DNA of 64,000 nt, from the NCBI GenBank assembly GCA_029310945.1, contig JARJFC010000002.1, positions 124,001 to 188,000 on the forward strand, given 5' to 3'. The notes beneath the pieces were generated by a model. It had not been told where the DNA came from. It saw only the letters and a list, made by a program, of their open reading frames with translations, and made no database searches. Positions 7,215 through 15,900 of the stretch are shown in pieces. This DNA comes from Leptospira sp. 96542 (GTDB lineage Bacteria > Spirochaetota > Leptospiria > Leptospirales > Leptospiraceae). How positions within the stretch are numbered: the stretch's first letter is position 1; every line of letters starts with the position of its first letter. A program made the translations under genes and the position numbers.

Positions 7215-7979
7215 ATGAAATTAAAAAATGGAATTTATTATGAAACATTTGGAAACAAACAAAATACTCACATTGTTCTAATTCACCCAGCTGCTGTAGA
7301 TTCTAAAATTTGGAAAAATTTAGCTCAATCTCTTTCCGAACAATATTTTATAGTTATATATGATTTGCGGTACCATGGAAATTCAATTCATGACACAGAT
7401 TATAAAAATGATGAACATGTAAATGACCTTTATTCTCTTGTTTTTCATCTAAATTTACAAAATCCTATTATTTGTGGTTTCTCAATGGGAGGAATCATTG
7501 CACAAAAATACTCTGAAATTTATTCACCTAATTTAGTTATTTTGATTGGATCGCCAACTTATTCTATACTGCCAAATTTTAATTTTATAAGATATCTTTC
7601 GAAATTATTAATAAATAATTTAATTCTATTTTTCTGGCCTGGTTCTTTAAAATATTTAATCAATGCACTATTCAAATCTTTTAATGACGAATTAAAAAAA
7701 TATATTTTAAAAATCGCAATCAAAAATGGAAAATATTCATTTCTTAAAGACGTTGAATTAATTATTGATTTCAATGGTGCAAACATAAGTAATAAAACTA
7801 GAGTAGTATGTGTTATCGGTGAATTTGATGATAAAAGAGTATTTAAACATGCTATTTTTATGCAGGATAAGAAAAAATCCGAAATAATTACGATAAAAAA
7901 TGCATATCATGTCCCTCATATTGAAAATGAAAATTTATTTAAAAATAAATTTAAAGAAATAATTGGCAAATACGCATAA
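7215..7979 (+). CDS. Alpha/beta-fold hydrolase (cytoplasmic)
   Basis: This 254-residue protein has the alpha/beta-hydrolase layout: HIVLIHPAAVDSKIW for the oxyanion region, YDLRYHGNS, the nucleophile elbow CGFSMGGIIAQ with the catalytic Ser, VIGEFDDKR for the acid and NAYHVPHIEN with the catalytic His. No signal peptide is seen. Substrate is unknown; the shape resembles 3-oxoadipate enol-lactonase and epoxide-type hydrolases. The gene is very AT-rich even for this genome and closes the accessory island, fitting a single-gene cassette. Confidence 0.82.
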   Translation: MKLKNGIYYETFGNKQNTHIVLIHPAAVDSKIWKNLAQSLSEQYFIVIYDLRYHGNSIHDTDYKNDEHVNDLYSLVFHLNLQNPIICGFSMGGIIAQKYSEIYSPNLVILIGSPTYSILPNFNFIRYLSKLLINNLILFFWPGSLKYLINALFKSFNDELKKYILKIAIKNGKYSFLKDVELIIDFNGANISNKTRVVCVIGEFDDKRVFKHAIFMQDKKKSEIITIKNAYHVPHIENENLFKNKFKEIIGKYA

Positions 7980-7994
7980 TATCTATTAAGCGAA

Positions 7995-8597
7995 TCAATC
8001 CCCCTTACCTGCTATACACAAAAAAAGAGAAGCATCTTCATTCATAAAAACCTTTTTTTCAAACAAAATGGTTTGGATGTCGATCTTCGCAAATCCTACC
8101 TTTTCGAGAGTTGTTGCCAAAACGTTTTGGTTGAACCCACTGTGCACTTTCGGGTGTGATACCAAATTGGTTTCGTCAAAATCAATGAGAAACAACCTAC
8201 CGTTTGGTTTTAAATAACCAAACAATTCTTCCAAAATGGATTGGGTGTTTGGGATATGCAAAAGTACTAGGGAAACCAAAATTAGATCTACACCTAAAAA
8301 ATCTGGACTTTTAAGACCAGACAAGCTAATTGTCTTAGCGTTTGTTATGTTACGCTGGTTTATTTTTCCTTCCACAACCTGGAGCATGGTGTCGGATGCG
8401 TCATACAACAAAACTTGTTTGCATTGAGCTGCCAGCTCCAATCCAAGCAAACCAGTTCCACAACCAAAATCGAGGAAGTCCTGTTCTGGGTCATTTCCGA
8501 AATGGGGTAAAATTTTTTCTCTGATCCGATTGGCAAGTCCGACACGTTCGTTCGTATCATACTGCTTTGCCATTTGGTCAAAAACATTCGGTTCCAT
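7995..8597 (-). CDS. Class I SAM-dependent methyltransferase
   Basis: The 200-residue protein has the SAM-binding motif FLDFGCGTGLLGLEL near residue 42, an acidic strand end (LLYDASDTML) and VDLILVSLVLLHIPN in the position of motif IV, typical of methyltransferase type 11/12 proteins. It lacks a targeting signal. Small-molecule methylation is likely, but the acceptor cannot be told from sequence. It is divergent from the class I fumarase with about 100 bases between, and it marks the return from cassette DNA to ordinary chromosomal genes. Confidence 0.85.
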   Translation of the reverse strand: MEPNVFDQMAKQYDTNERVGLANRIREKILPHFGNDPEQDFLDFGCGTGLLGLELAAQCKQVLLYDASDTMLQVVEGKINQRNITNAKTISLSGLKSPDFLGVDLILVSLVLLHIPNTQSILEELFGYLKPNGRLFLIDFDETNLVSHPKVHSGFNQNVLATTLEKVGFAKIDIQTILFEKKVFMNEDASLFLCIAGKGD

Positions 8598-8696
8598 AAG
8601 GAAAGGTTCGTTTACGGTTCTCTTTTTGTCCGCTCCAAAAATTCATTTACTCATGAACTAATTTTTCGAAACTAGAAGTTATACATAGAGGTTTCC

Positions 8697-10310
8697 ATGC
8701 CAGAGTTTTTTTACGCCGATCCCTTTCCGTTGACGAAAGACACAACTGAATACAAACTCCTCACCAAAGATTATGTGAGCACAGTTCCTTTTGGAGACAA
8801 AGAAATTCTAAAGGTCGAACCAGAAGGGCTCACCTTCCTTGCAGAGAAAGCGATGGAAGATGTTTCCTTCTACCTTAGGTCGGCGCACCTCCAAAAAGTG
8901 AGAAATATTTTGGATGATCCAGAGGCCACGGAAAATGACCGGTTTGTAGCCATGGCACTTTTGAAAAATGCGGTGATTGCATCAGACAAACAACTCCCTT
9001 CCTGCCAAGACACAGGCACGGGCATCGTCATGGCAAAAAAAGGAGAGTATGTGATCACTGGTGGCAATGATGCTGAGGCAATCAGTAAAGGAATTTATAA
9101 TACATACGTCAATCGTAACCTTCGTTATTCGCAAGTGGTTCCTCTCACAATGTATGAGGAGACCAATTCGGGCTCCAACCTTCCTGCCCAAATTGATATT
9201 TATTCAACTCCTGGAGACAAATATAGTTTTTTATTTTTGGCAAAGGGTGGTGGATCAGCGAACAAAACCTACCTCTTCCAAGAAACAAAAGCCCTTTTAA
9301 ACCCAACTTCACTTGAAAAATTCATTACAGAAAAAGTATCGAATTTAGGAACTGCAGCTTGTCCTCCATACCATATAGCAGTTGTTATTGGTGGAACTTC
9401 CGCAGAAGCCAACCTAAAAACGGTAAAACTTGCATCTGCAGGGTATTTGGATCATTTACCCACTAAGGGAGATAAATTCGGATCAGCCTTCCGAGATGTG
9501 GAGCTCGAAGAAAAAATGCTCATTGCCGCTAGGGCATCTGGCATTGGTGCACAGTTCGGTGGAAAGTATTTGGCTCATGATTTCAAAGTCATCCGACTTC
9601 CGCGCCACGGTGCTTCTTGTCCTGTGGGGCTTGGTGTGAGTTGCAGTGCGGATCGTAACATCAAAGCAAAAATCACAAAGGATGGGATATTTTTAGAACA
9701 ACTTGAATACGACCCTGCACGTTTTTTACCAACAGTTGATGATGTGGATTCCAGCTCAGACGCGGTGCATATTGACTTGAACCAACCTATGCCTGAAATT
9801 CTAAACGTCCTCACCAAGTATCCTGTTAAGACACGAGTTATGTTATCGGGACGACTCGTTGTGGCTCGCGACATTGCCCATGCCAAACTCAAAGAGAAAT
9901 TGGACAAAGGCGAACCACTCCCCGATTATTTTAAAAACCATCCTGTTTATTATGCAGGCCCTGCCAAAACTCCAGAAGGAATGCCATCGGGTTCCTTTGG
10001 CCCTACCACTGCAGGCCGAATGGATAGTTATGTTCCTCTCTTCCAAGAGAAAGGGTATTCGATGATTTCACTCGCAAAAGGCAATCGTTCGAAGGTTGTG
10101 ACGGACAGTTGCAAAAAAAACGGCGGATTTTATTTGGGTTCGATCGGTGGCCCTGCCGCCCTCCTTGCCAAAGAGAATATCAAAAAAGTAGAAGTTTTGG
10201 ATTTTCCAGAACTTGGGATGGAAGCGGTTTGGTCGATTGAAGTGGAAAATTTCCCCGCCTTTATTGTGGTAGACGACAAGGGAAATGATTTTTTCCAAAT
10301 GTTGAATTGA
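8697..10310 (+). CDS. fumA: Class I (iron-sulfur) fumarate hydratase
   Basis: This 537-residue protein matches full-length class I fumarases, which hydrate fumarate to malate in the citric acid cycle using an oxygen-sensitive 4Fe-4S cluster. Three cysteines in conserved settings are candidate cluster ligands: Cys103 in [10 protein letters not shown], Cys222 in GTAACPPYH and Cys308 in [11 protein letters not shown]. The carboxyl beta domain ([23 protein letters not shown]) is intact. A class II enzyme is encoded 7.5 kb away, so the two may serve different oxygen or iron conditions. The symbol is by family, as fumA and fumB types are not separable here. Confidence 0.93.
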   Translation: MPEFFYADPFPLTKDTTEYKLLTKDYVSTVPFGDKEILKVEPEGLTFLAEKAMEDVSFYLRSAHLQKVRNILDDPEATENDRFVAMALLKNAVIASDKQLPSCQDTGTGIVMAKKGEYVITGGNDAEAISKGIYNTYVNRNLRYSQVVPLTMYEETNSGSNLPAQIDIYSTPGDKYSFLFLAKGGGSANKTYLFQETKALLNPTSLEKFITEKVSNLGTAACPPYHIAVVIGGTSAEANLKTVKLASAGYLDHLPTKGDKFGSAFRDVELEEKMLIAARASGIGAQFGGKYLAHDFKVIRLPRHGASCPVGLGVSCSADRNIKAKITKDGIFLEQLEYDPARFLPTVDDVDSSSDAVHIDLNQPMPEILNVLTKYPVKTRVMLSGRLVVARDIAHAKLKEKLDKGEPLPDYFKNHPVYYAGPAKTPEGMPSGSFGPTTAGRMDSYVPLFQEKGYSMISLAKGNRSKVVTDSCKKNGGFYLGSIGGPAALLAKENIKKVEVLDFPELGMEAVWSIEVENFPAFIVVDDKGNDFFQMLN

Positions 10311-10323
10311 TAGGTTTTTCAAT

Positions 10324-11091
10324 TTAAGATGGTTGAATTGTTGAATCATTTTCAACCATTTTTGCAAACTCATATCCAAACTTATGAGCATCTCCTGGCC
10401 AACGTGCAGAAATAAAATTTTGATCTCTTACCGTAAAACCAGAAGATGTATTATTTGTTTTGTCTCGAAAAATACCTAAGTTTCCACTTTGGAATTGGGA
10501 AGGATGTTTCAAAAAAGATTTCACTTCGTCTTCGACAGTTATGTTGTATGTGAGATAATAATCGCCAAGCCAGAGTTTTGTTAAGTTATATGCTAGTAAT
10601 TCTTGTTTTTTGAGCAGAGACGTTGTATTCAGATTATATAAAACTGATTTATTAGTTTTTGGATCGATGCTTCTTGCAACAAGCAATACTCCATGGCAAA
10701 TAGCACCCACTGGTTTTTTCTGATTGAAAAAGTTTATAATGATTGATTGCAGTATTTTCGATTCCAAATAAGGAATCATTCCTTTTGCATGTCCACCGGG
10801 TAATAGAATTCCATTGTATGAATTGGGATCAATTTGTTCATATGAAATGGGTTTTAGAAAATGTTCGTATTTTTCCAAACGATCGTAATCAGCACGGGCA
10901 TCACGACTCGCACTTAAGATTGGTTTTAAGATACCCAATCCATCGCCAAACAACATACGTTTATCAGCATAACCTTTTTTCCCCGAGGGAGTTGCAAACA
11001 CAACTTTATGTCCTTTTGCTGTAAGGATACTCCAAGGAATACTAACTTCACTAGGATCAAAATCATGTTCAGGAATTGGAATTAAAATCAT
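10324..11091 (-). CDS. DJ-1/PfpI family protein (type 1 glutamine amidotransferase-like)
   Basis: The 255-residue protein has the DJ-1/PfpI fold landmarks: Glu15 in EVSIPW, YNGILLPGGHAKGM near residue 95 and the nucleophile elbow VGAICHGVLL with Cys132 and His133. The length and an extra central segment resemble the HchA/Hsp31-like branch, whose members are glyoxalases, deglycases or chaperones. It converges on the fumarase gene with 13 bases between stop codons. It has no secretion signal. Reaction not assignable from sequence alone. Confidence 0.82.
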   Translation of the reverse strand: MILIPIPEHDFDPSEVSIPWSILTAKGHKVVFATPSGKKGYADKRMLFGDGLGILKPILSASRDARADYDRLEKYEHFLKPISYEQIDPNSYNGILLPGGHAKGMIPYLESKILQSIIINFFNQKKPVGAICHGVLLVARSIDPKTNKSVLYNLNTTSLLKKQELLAYNLTKLWLGDYYLTYNITVEDEVKSFLKHPSQFQSGNLGIFRDKTNNTSSGFTVRDQNFISARWPGDAHKFGYEFAKMVENDSTIQPS

Positions 11092-11218
11092 AAACTCGCC
11101 TTATAAATTAAGTTCACAGTAAAAAAATAAGTTTATATAGATAAAAACGAATTACAATCTTTATAAGGAAAGTTTGGGAGAAATCGATTGGATTTTTGTA
11201 GACAAAAAACGAGACAAA

Positions 11219-11242
11219 ATATTTAACCAAAAGGTTAAATAT
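11219..11242. promoter_or_regulatory. Perfect palindrome upstream of the RibD-like gene, likely operator
   Basis: ATATTTAACC-AAAA-GGTTAAATAT is a perfect 10-bp inverted repeat 98 bases before the start codon. AACC....GGTT palindromes of this form are typical of ArsR-type repressor sites next to SRPBCC genes; that comparison is from general knowledge. No ArsR gene lies nearby. Confidence 0.5.
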
Positions 11243-11340
11243 AAACATACGTCAATCTAGCTAGGTTTGATACCCCTCTCAGTAGGAAGGATACGAATTT
11301 GCCAAGTACAATTGTCGCAATGAATCCAAGGAGAAAATTG

Positions 11341-11994
11341 ATGAGTCAATTGAAAGTGAAATGTTTTTCTATATCAATGGATGGTTTTGGCGCAGGTCCG
11401 AACCAAAGTTTAGAAAATCCGCTGGGAGAAGGCGCAATGAAAATCCATGAATGGGTATTTTCTACAAAATCCTTCCAAGAAATGCATGGAGGCGGTGGTG
11501 GTGGGGAATTGGGAGTAGACAATGATTTTGCAGAAGCAGGATTTTTAAATATCGGAGCTTGGATTTTAGGCCGCAATATGTTTGGTCCGATTCGCAAAGA
11601 ATGGCCGAATGAAGAATGGAAGGGATGGTGGGGAACGAATCCACCGTACCACTGTCCAGTTTATGTTTTGACAAACCATCCGAGGGCTCCCATTTCAATG
11701 GAGGGTGGAACAACCTTTCATTTTGTTACAGAGGGAATTCACAAAGCTCTAGAGTTGGCCAAAAAAGCTGCTGGGAACAAAGATGTTCGACTGGGTGGAG
11801 GGGTTTCTACGATCCGTCAATATTTACAAGAAAAACTAATCGATGAATTGCACCTTGTGGTTTCACCCGTTTTGTTGGGTAGTGGTGAGTCATTGTTATC
11901 TGGTATCGACCTTCTTTCCCTAGGATACGAAATGACAACCCATAAAACGACTCCTAAGGCAATGCATTTAATCATAGAAAGAAAGAATGAGTAA
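11341..11994 (+). CDS. RibD C-terminal-like (dihydrofolate reductase fold) reductase
   Basis: This 217-residue protein resembles the RibD_C/DHFR-like family (YwjB, YyaP type): SISMDGFGAGPNQS at the start, GAWILGRNMFGP, VYVLTNHPRAPISM, VRLGGGVSTIRQYL for NADPH binding, and ELHLVVSPVLLGSGESLL. These are stand-alone reductases of unknown substrate. I start at the ATG preceded by AAGGAG with seven-base spacing rather than at the upstream TTG. It is followed 48 bases later by an AHSA1-like gene, and both probably share the palindrome upstream. Confidence 0.85.
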   Translation: MSQLKVKCFSISMDGFGAGPNQSLENPLGEGAMKIHEWVFSTKSFQEMHGGGGGGELGVDNDFAEAGFLNIGAWILGRNMFGPIRKEWPNEEWKGWWGTNPPYHCPVYVLTNHPRAPISMEGGTTFHFVTEGIHKALELAKKAAGNKDVRLGGGVSTIRQYLQEKLIDELHLVVSPVLLGSGESLLSGIDLLSLGYEMTTHKTTPKAMHLIIERKNE

Positions 11995-12042
11995 ATAATA
12001 CGAAAACAAAATAAAAGCTTTTTTGGAAGGACGGGTATTTCC

Positions 12043-12450
12043 ATGTGTAAAACGATAAAACAGAAAGTAACCTTTAAAGCCTCACCAGCGATGGTTTATC
12101 AGTTCCTCGCAGATTCGAAGCGAGTGGCTGCACTTACAGGTGAATCAGCAATGATTAGCAAACGAATCGGTGGTACTTTTTCCGTTTTGTCTGGAAAGAT
12201 ATCTGGTATCATTGTAGACCTCGAACCTTCAAAACGAATTGTGCAGGCTTGGAGAAGGGACGATTTTTCCGAAGGAATTTTCTCTATGGCTACGTTTACA
12301 TTGAAAGAAACTCACTTAGGCGGAACTGAGTTAGTATTAACGCACCGTGGCGTACCGAAGGATCTGATACCTGATATAGAAGAAGGATGGCGCCAAAACT
12401 TTTGGGAAAAGATTCGCAAGTACCATAAAGTAAATGCTTACGAAAATTGA
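12043..12450 (+). CDS. SRPBCC/AHSA1-like domain protein
   Basis: The 135-residue protein has the START-like fold sequence pattern of AHSA1 (activator of Hsp90 ATPase homologue 1) proteins: VTFKASPAMVYQFLADSKRVAALTG, then GGTFSVLSGKISG, IVQAWRRDDF and a final amphipathic helix (GWRQNFWEKIRKY). Such proteins bind hydrophobic ligands; many are encoded beside ArsR repressors or RibD-like reductases. GGAAGGA precedes the ATG. It is the second gene of a probable two-gene operon with the RibD-like reductase. Confidence 0.82.
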   Translation: MCKTIKQKVTFKASPAMVYQFLADSKRVAALTGESAMISKRIGGTFSVLSGKISGIIVDLEPSKRIVQAWRRDDFSEGIFSMATFTLKETHLGGTELVLTHRGVPKDLIPDIEEGWRQNFWEKIRKYHKVNAYEN

Positions 12451-12582
12451 TTTGGAAAAGATTTAAAAGTTTTTTCCGATGAGAACAATTTTTGCGAGTG
12501 GCTGATCGGTTGATCACGGCTCATATCAAAAACCCCCTGTTTTAGGGGAGAGAGATCCAAACTTTTCCATTGCTTTTTCAAT

Positions 12583-12615
12583 TTAGTTAAGATTTGTAAG
12601 GGAAATCTTAACTAA
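12583..12615. promoter_or_regulatory. Perfect 13-bp inverted repeat ending on the cyclase start codon
   Basis: TTAGTTAAGATTT, loop GTAAGGG, AAATCTTAACTAA. The right arm ends on the A of the first ATG and the loop holds the Shine-Dalgarno-like AAGGG. It could be an operator, or an RNA hairpin that controls translation of the first gene in the cyclase operon. Confidence 0.6.
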
Positions 12616-15266
12616 TGCGCAATCTTATGCAAAAATTGACAAAAATGAATATGATCTTTCTTTTGGGTTTGGCTTTCGCAGTTGGATCACAGGAATTTCC
12701 AAGCGAATCTGAAAAAGGTAAATTTGTTTACCCGACCGCCAAACAAGGAGTCATTGATCTTCGAAATTGGGATTTTGAAATTTCTGGAAACATTGAACTC
12801 AATGGAGAATGGGAATTCTATTGGAAAGATAATTCCATTATCAATATAAATCTTTCGGAAGAAAAGGCTGCTTTTGTAGAGTTTCAAAAGTCAACACCAA
12901 AATATATATACGTACCTGGTGCATGGAATGAGTCATTGGTAAACGAAGAAAAATTAGGAGCAGATGGATTTGCAACCTATAGATTAAAAGTAATATTACC
13001 TGAAACGGATTTGCCTTTAGGGTTTCATATATACGATGGACAAGGCTCCGCCTATGAATTGTATGTTGACAATCAACTCATTTCTAAAGTAGGCATTGTC
13101 GGCCAATCTAAAGAAGATGAGAAAGCATTATATCTTCCACAATACGGAGAATTGCCTAATCATAAAGAATTGTATCTAATTATGAATATATCCAATTTTA
13201 CTCATATAAAAGGAGGATTCCAGACACCGATTCAACTTGGGTTAAAAAGTGAAATATTCAAGCGAAGGGAAATTCTGCGTATGATCGAAGTATTCCTTCT
13301 CGGAGTTCTATTGATAATCTCTTTGTATCATTTCTCTTTGTATTTGTACCGCAGGAAAGATCGAGCTGCGTTCGGATTTGGGCTTTTATGTATGGTGATG
13401 GCGTTACGTCTAGTTATAACAGGAGAACGGTTATTAATTGAATCTTTTCCAAATATTCCATTTTCGATTCTATTAAGATTAGAATATTTAGGTTTTTATG
13501 GACTCATTCCACCTTTCGGATTTTTTTTATATTTTCTTTTTCCTGATGAATTCGAAAAAATATTCTTAAAGATAATTGTTGGTTATTCCTCACTAAACAT
13601 CGCTTTCGTTCTATTTTTGCCTATTAAAGTTTTTACCCGGACACTTTTGCCATTTCATATCTTTACTCTGTTTACTATGATCTATATAATCTATGTTTTA
13701 ATTCGAGCGGTTAAACATAAAAGAGAAGGCGCCAGACTATTTTTATTTGGGTTTGTGGCGTATTTTACAGCGGGAACAAACGATTTAATTTTTTACAATT
13801 TCCAATCAGAATCATTTTATATTTTACCCTTTGGACTTTTTGTTTTTATTTTTGCGCAATCGGGAGCCCTCGCCCATCGAATTGGTGAAGCTTTCAACAA
13901 AAGTGAAGACCTTTCTAACACCCTTGAACTAAAAGTTGAAGAGAGAACACAGGAATTAGATTTGGCATTATTAAAAATGGAAAAAGCCAATTTAATTACG
14001 GAAAAACAGAAAAAAGAAATCCAAACACTCAATCAATTTATAAAATCATTGAATGAAAATATGGACTTAACAGTAATTACTTCTAAAATTCTGAATTTCG
14101 TACAAACAAATTTCAAAATTAAATATTTTGCACTTTATGGTGTTAATACAAATGGAGAATCGATTAGCCCCATCTATATCGAATATCCACCTTATGCCTT
14201 ACCAGAAGATATTAGAAAATTTGAAAAATTTAAAATTCCGATTAAAAATGTAAGAGGAGCAAATGCTTTAACAATCCAAACGAAAAAACCTTGGTTCTTT
14301 AAGAAAGTAAAAAGAACAGGAGTTACTCGGGAGGAGCTCTTTGCTATTGACAGTTTGAATATGAAATCATTTTTGATGATTCCGCTGATATTACAAGGAT
14401 ATCCTGTGGGCATATTGAGTTTTTGGAACGATGAAATTATGGATCTTACTAAAGATGAGATTACTCAGCTTTCTATATTTGGCGAACAGTTAGCAGGCAT
14501 TATATATAGTTCAAAATTATTTGAGCAAGTTGAAAACGAAAAAATAAAAACGGATAGATTACTTTTGAACATACTTCCCGCAGCGGTTGCAACCGAACTG
14601 AAAGAAACAAATCAGGTAAAACCACAACACTTTGAATCTGTATCCGTTCTTTTCTCCGATTTTGTTGGTTTTACAAAGATATCTGAAAATCTTTCCCCAG
14701 GAGAACTAGTGCAAGAACTTGATGGTTGTTTTAGCCAATTTGATGAAGTCTCAAATCACTTCAATTTAGAAAAATTAAAAACAATTGGTGATGCCTATAT
14801 GTGTGCGGGAGGATTGCCTGTTCCAAATCATACCCATCCAATTGATATATGTTTGGCGGCTTTAGAATTTAGATCATTTATGAATCAAATGAGTGAAATA
14901 AAAAAAGCACTAGGACTTCCTTTTTGGCAATTAAGAATTGGAATTCACACTGGTTCTGTAACGGCAGGTGTAATTGGAACGAATAAATTTGCTTATGATA
15001 TTTGGGGAGATACTGTGAATACGGCAAGTCGCATGGAGTCTTCTGGTGAGCCTGGAAAAATTAATGTTTCAGGAGCGACGTACGAAAAAATTGTAGATTT
15101 TTTTGATTGTGAACACCGAGGAAAGATTCAAGCTAAAGGAAAAGGTGAAGTAGATATGTATTTTCTGTTAAAGATAAAACCGAAATACTCACTTGATAAA
15201 GAAGGATTGGTTCCAAATAAAGACTTACTTTATATAACAAAAAAATTGGAATCAAACTATGTCTAA
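12615..15266 (+). CDS. 7TM-DISM sensor adenylate cyclase with GAF domain
   Basis: This 883-residue protein starts with a signal peptide and an extracytoplasmic beta-sandwich domain (about 45-215, containing LNGEWEFYW and ATYRLKVILP). A seven-helix 7TM-DISM membrane block (about 224-415) follows, then a coiled coil, a GAF-like domain (about 490-635) and a class III cyclase domain (about 675-850). The last has FSDFVGFT, LKTIGDAYMCAGG and AYDIWGDTVNTASRM, all catalytic residues present, with Lys favouring ATP. It should turn a periplasmic signal into cyclic AMP. It overlaps the response regulator by 8 bases. In-frame ATGs at codons 5, 11 and 13 leave the exact start open. Confidence 0.9.
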   Translation: MRNLMQKLTKMNMIFLLGLAFAVGSQEFPSESEKGKFVYPTAKQGVIDLRNWDFEISGNIELNGEWEFYWKDNSIININLSEEKAAFVEFQKSTPKYIYVPGAWNESLVNEEKLGADGFATYRLKVILPETDLPLGFHIYDGQGSAYELYVDNQLISKVGIVGQSKEDEKALYLPQYGELPNHKELYLIMNISNFTHIKGGFQTPIQLGLKSEIFKRREILRMIEVFLLGVLLIISLYHFSLYLYRRKDRAAFGFGLLCMVMALRLVITGERLLIESFPNIPFSILLRLEYLGFYGLIPPFGFFLYFLFPDEFEKIFLKIIVGYSSLNIAFVLFLPIKVFTRTLLPFHIFTLFTMIYIIYVLIRAVKHKREGARLFLFGFVAYFTAGTNDLIFYNFQSESFYILPFGLFVFIFAQSGALAHRIGEAFNKSEDLSNTLELKVEERTQELDLALLKMEKANLITEKQKKEIQTLNQFIKSLNENMDLTVITSKILNFVQTNFKIKYFALYGVNTNGESISPIYIEYPPYALPEDIRKFEKFKIPIKNVRGANALTIQTKKPWFFKKVKRTGVTREELFAIDSLNMKSFLMIPLILQGYPVGILSFWNDEIMDLTKDEITQLSIFGEQLAGIIYSSKLFEQVENEKIKTDRLLLNILPAAVATELKETNQVKPQHFESVSVLFSDFVGFTKISENLSPGELVQELDGCFSQFDEVSNHFNLEKLKTIGDAYMCAGGLPVPNHTHPIDICLAALEFRSFMNQMSEIKKALGLPFWQLRIGIHTGSVTAGVIGTNKFAYDIWGDTVNTASRMESSGEPGKINVSGATYEKIVDFFDCEHRGKIQAKGKGEVDMYFLLKIKPKYSLDKEGLVPNKDLLYITKKLESNYV

Positions 15267-15900
15267 ATTAAAAAATTTAAAAGTAGGAATATTAGAAAAT
15301 GATAAATTTTTTCTGAATGAGGTAAAAGAGAGACTAAAAAAAATTTCTGAAATCGATTCAGTACTTTCTTGGGAAACGGCTGAAGCATTTTTTGCAGATC
15401 CAACTTATCCATCATTAGATATTCTATTTTTAGATATTATGCTTCCAGGTATGAGCGGAATAGAAGTTGTTGGAAAATTAACGGAAACTACTTCTGAAAC
15501 AAAAGTTATTATGCTTACCAATATGAATTCTGATGAAATGATATTTAATTCCATTAAAAATGGCGCTTTGGGTTATATATTAAAATCTGATATAGGCCGA
15601 ATTCGCGAAATTATAGAGGTGGTTCGAGACGGTGGAGCTACGATTACTCCGACGATTGCCCTGAGGGTATTTTCTAGCTTTCGCAAAATCAAACCCACAG
15701 AAACATACTCTGTTCTAACTGACAGAGAAACTCAGATTTTACAACTCTTAGTAAAAGGAAAAACCATTGCTTTGATTTCGCAATTTTTACTATTAAGTGA
15801 ACATACTGTAAACGGTTATGTAAAATCAATTTATAAAAAACTAAGTGTTCACAACCGAGTGGAGTTAACATTAAAAGCACAAAAACTTTCGCTTTTATGA
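15259..15900 (+). CDS. NarL/LuxR-family response regulator
   Basis: The 213-residue protein has a receiver domain with phospho-acceptor Asp59 in DILFLDIMLPG, Thr/Asn switch region KVIMLTNM and Lys in GYILKSD. A LuxR-type helix-turn-helix follows, with LTDRETQILQLLVKGK and LLLSEHTVNGYVKSIYKKLSVHNR. It is encoded between a membrane cyclase and a membrane kinase with overlapping ends on both sides, so the three are co-translated. The adjacent kinase is the obvious partner. It may bind the inverted repeat at the operon start, but no direct evidence supports this. Confidence 0.92.
   Translation: MSKLKNLKVGILENDKFFLNEVKERLKKISEIDSVLSWETAEAFFADPTYPSLDILFLDIMLPGMSGIEVVGKLTETTSETKVIMLTNMNSDEMIFNSIKNGALGYILKSDIGRIREIIEVVRDGGATITPTIALRVFSSFRKIKPTETYSVLTDRETQILQLLVKGKTIALISQFLLLSEHTVNGYVKSIYKKLSVHNRVELTLKAQKLSLL

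Noticed and set aside
9575..9907. Minus-strand 110-codon frame within the class I fumarase gene
   Set aside because: It is antisense to a complete conserved enzyme and has no features of its own.
12533..12551. CCCC/GGGG hairpin as terminator of the AHSA1-like gene
   Set aside because: Only four pairs and no T run follow, so it is not supported.
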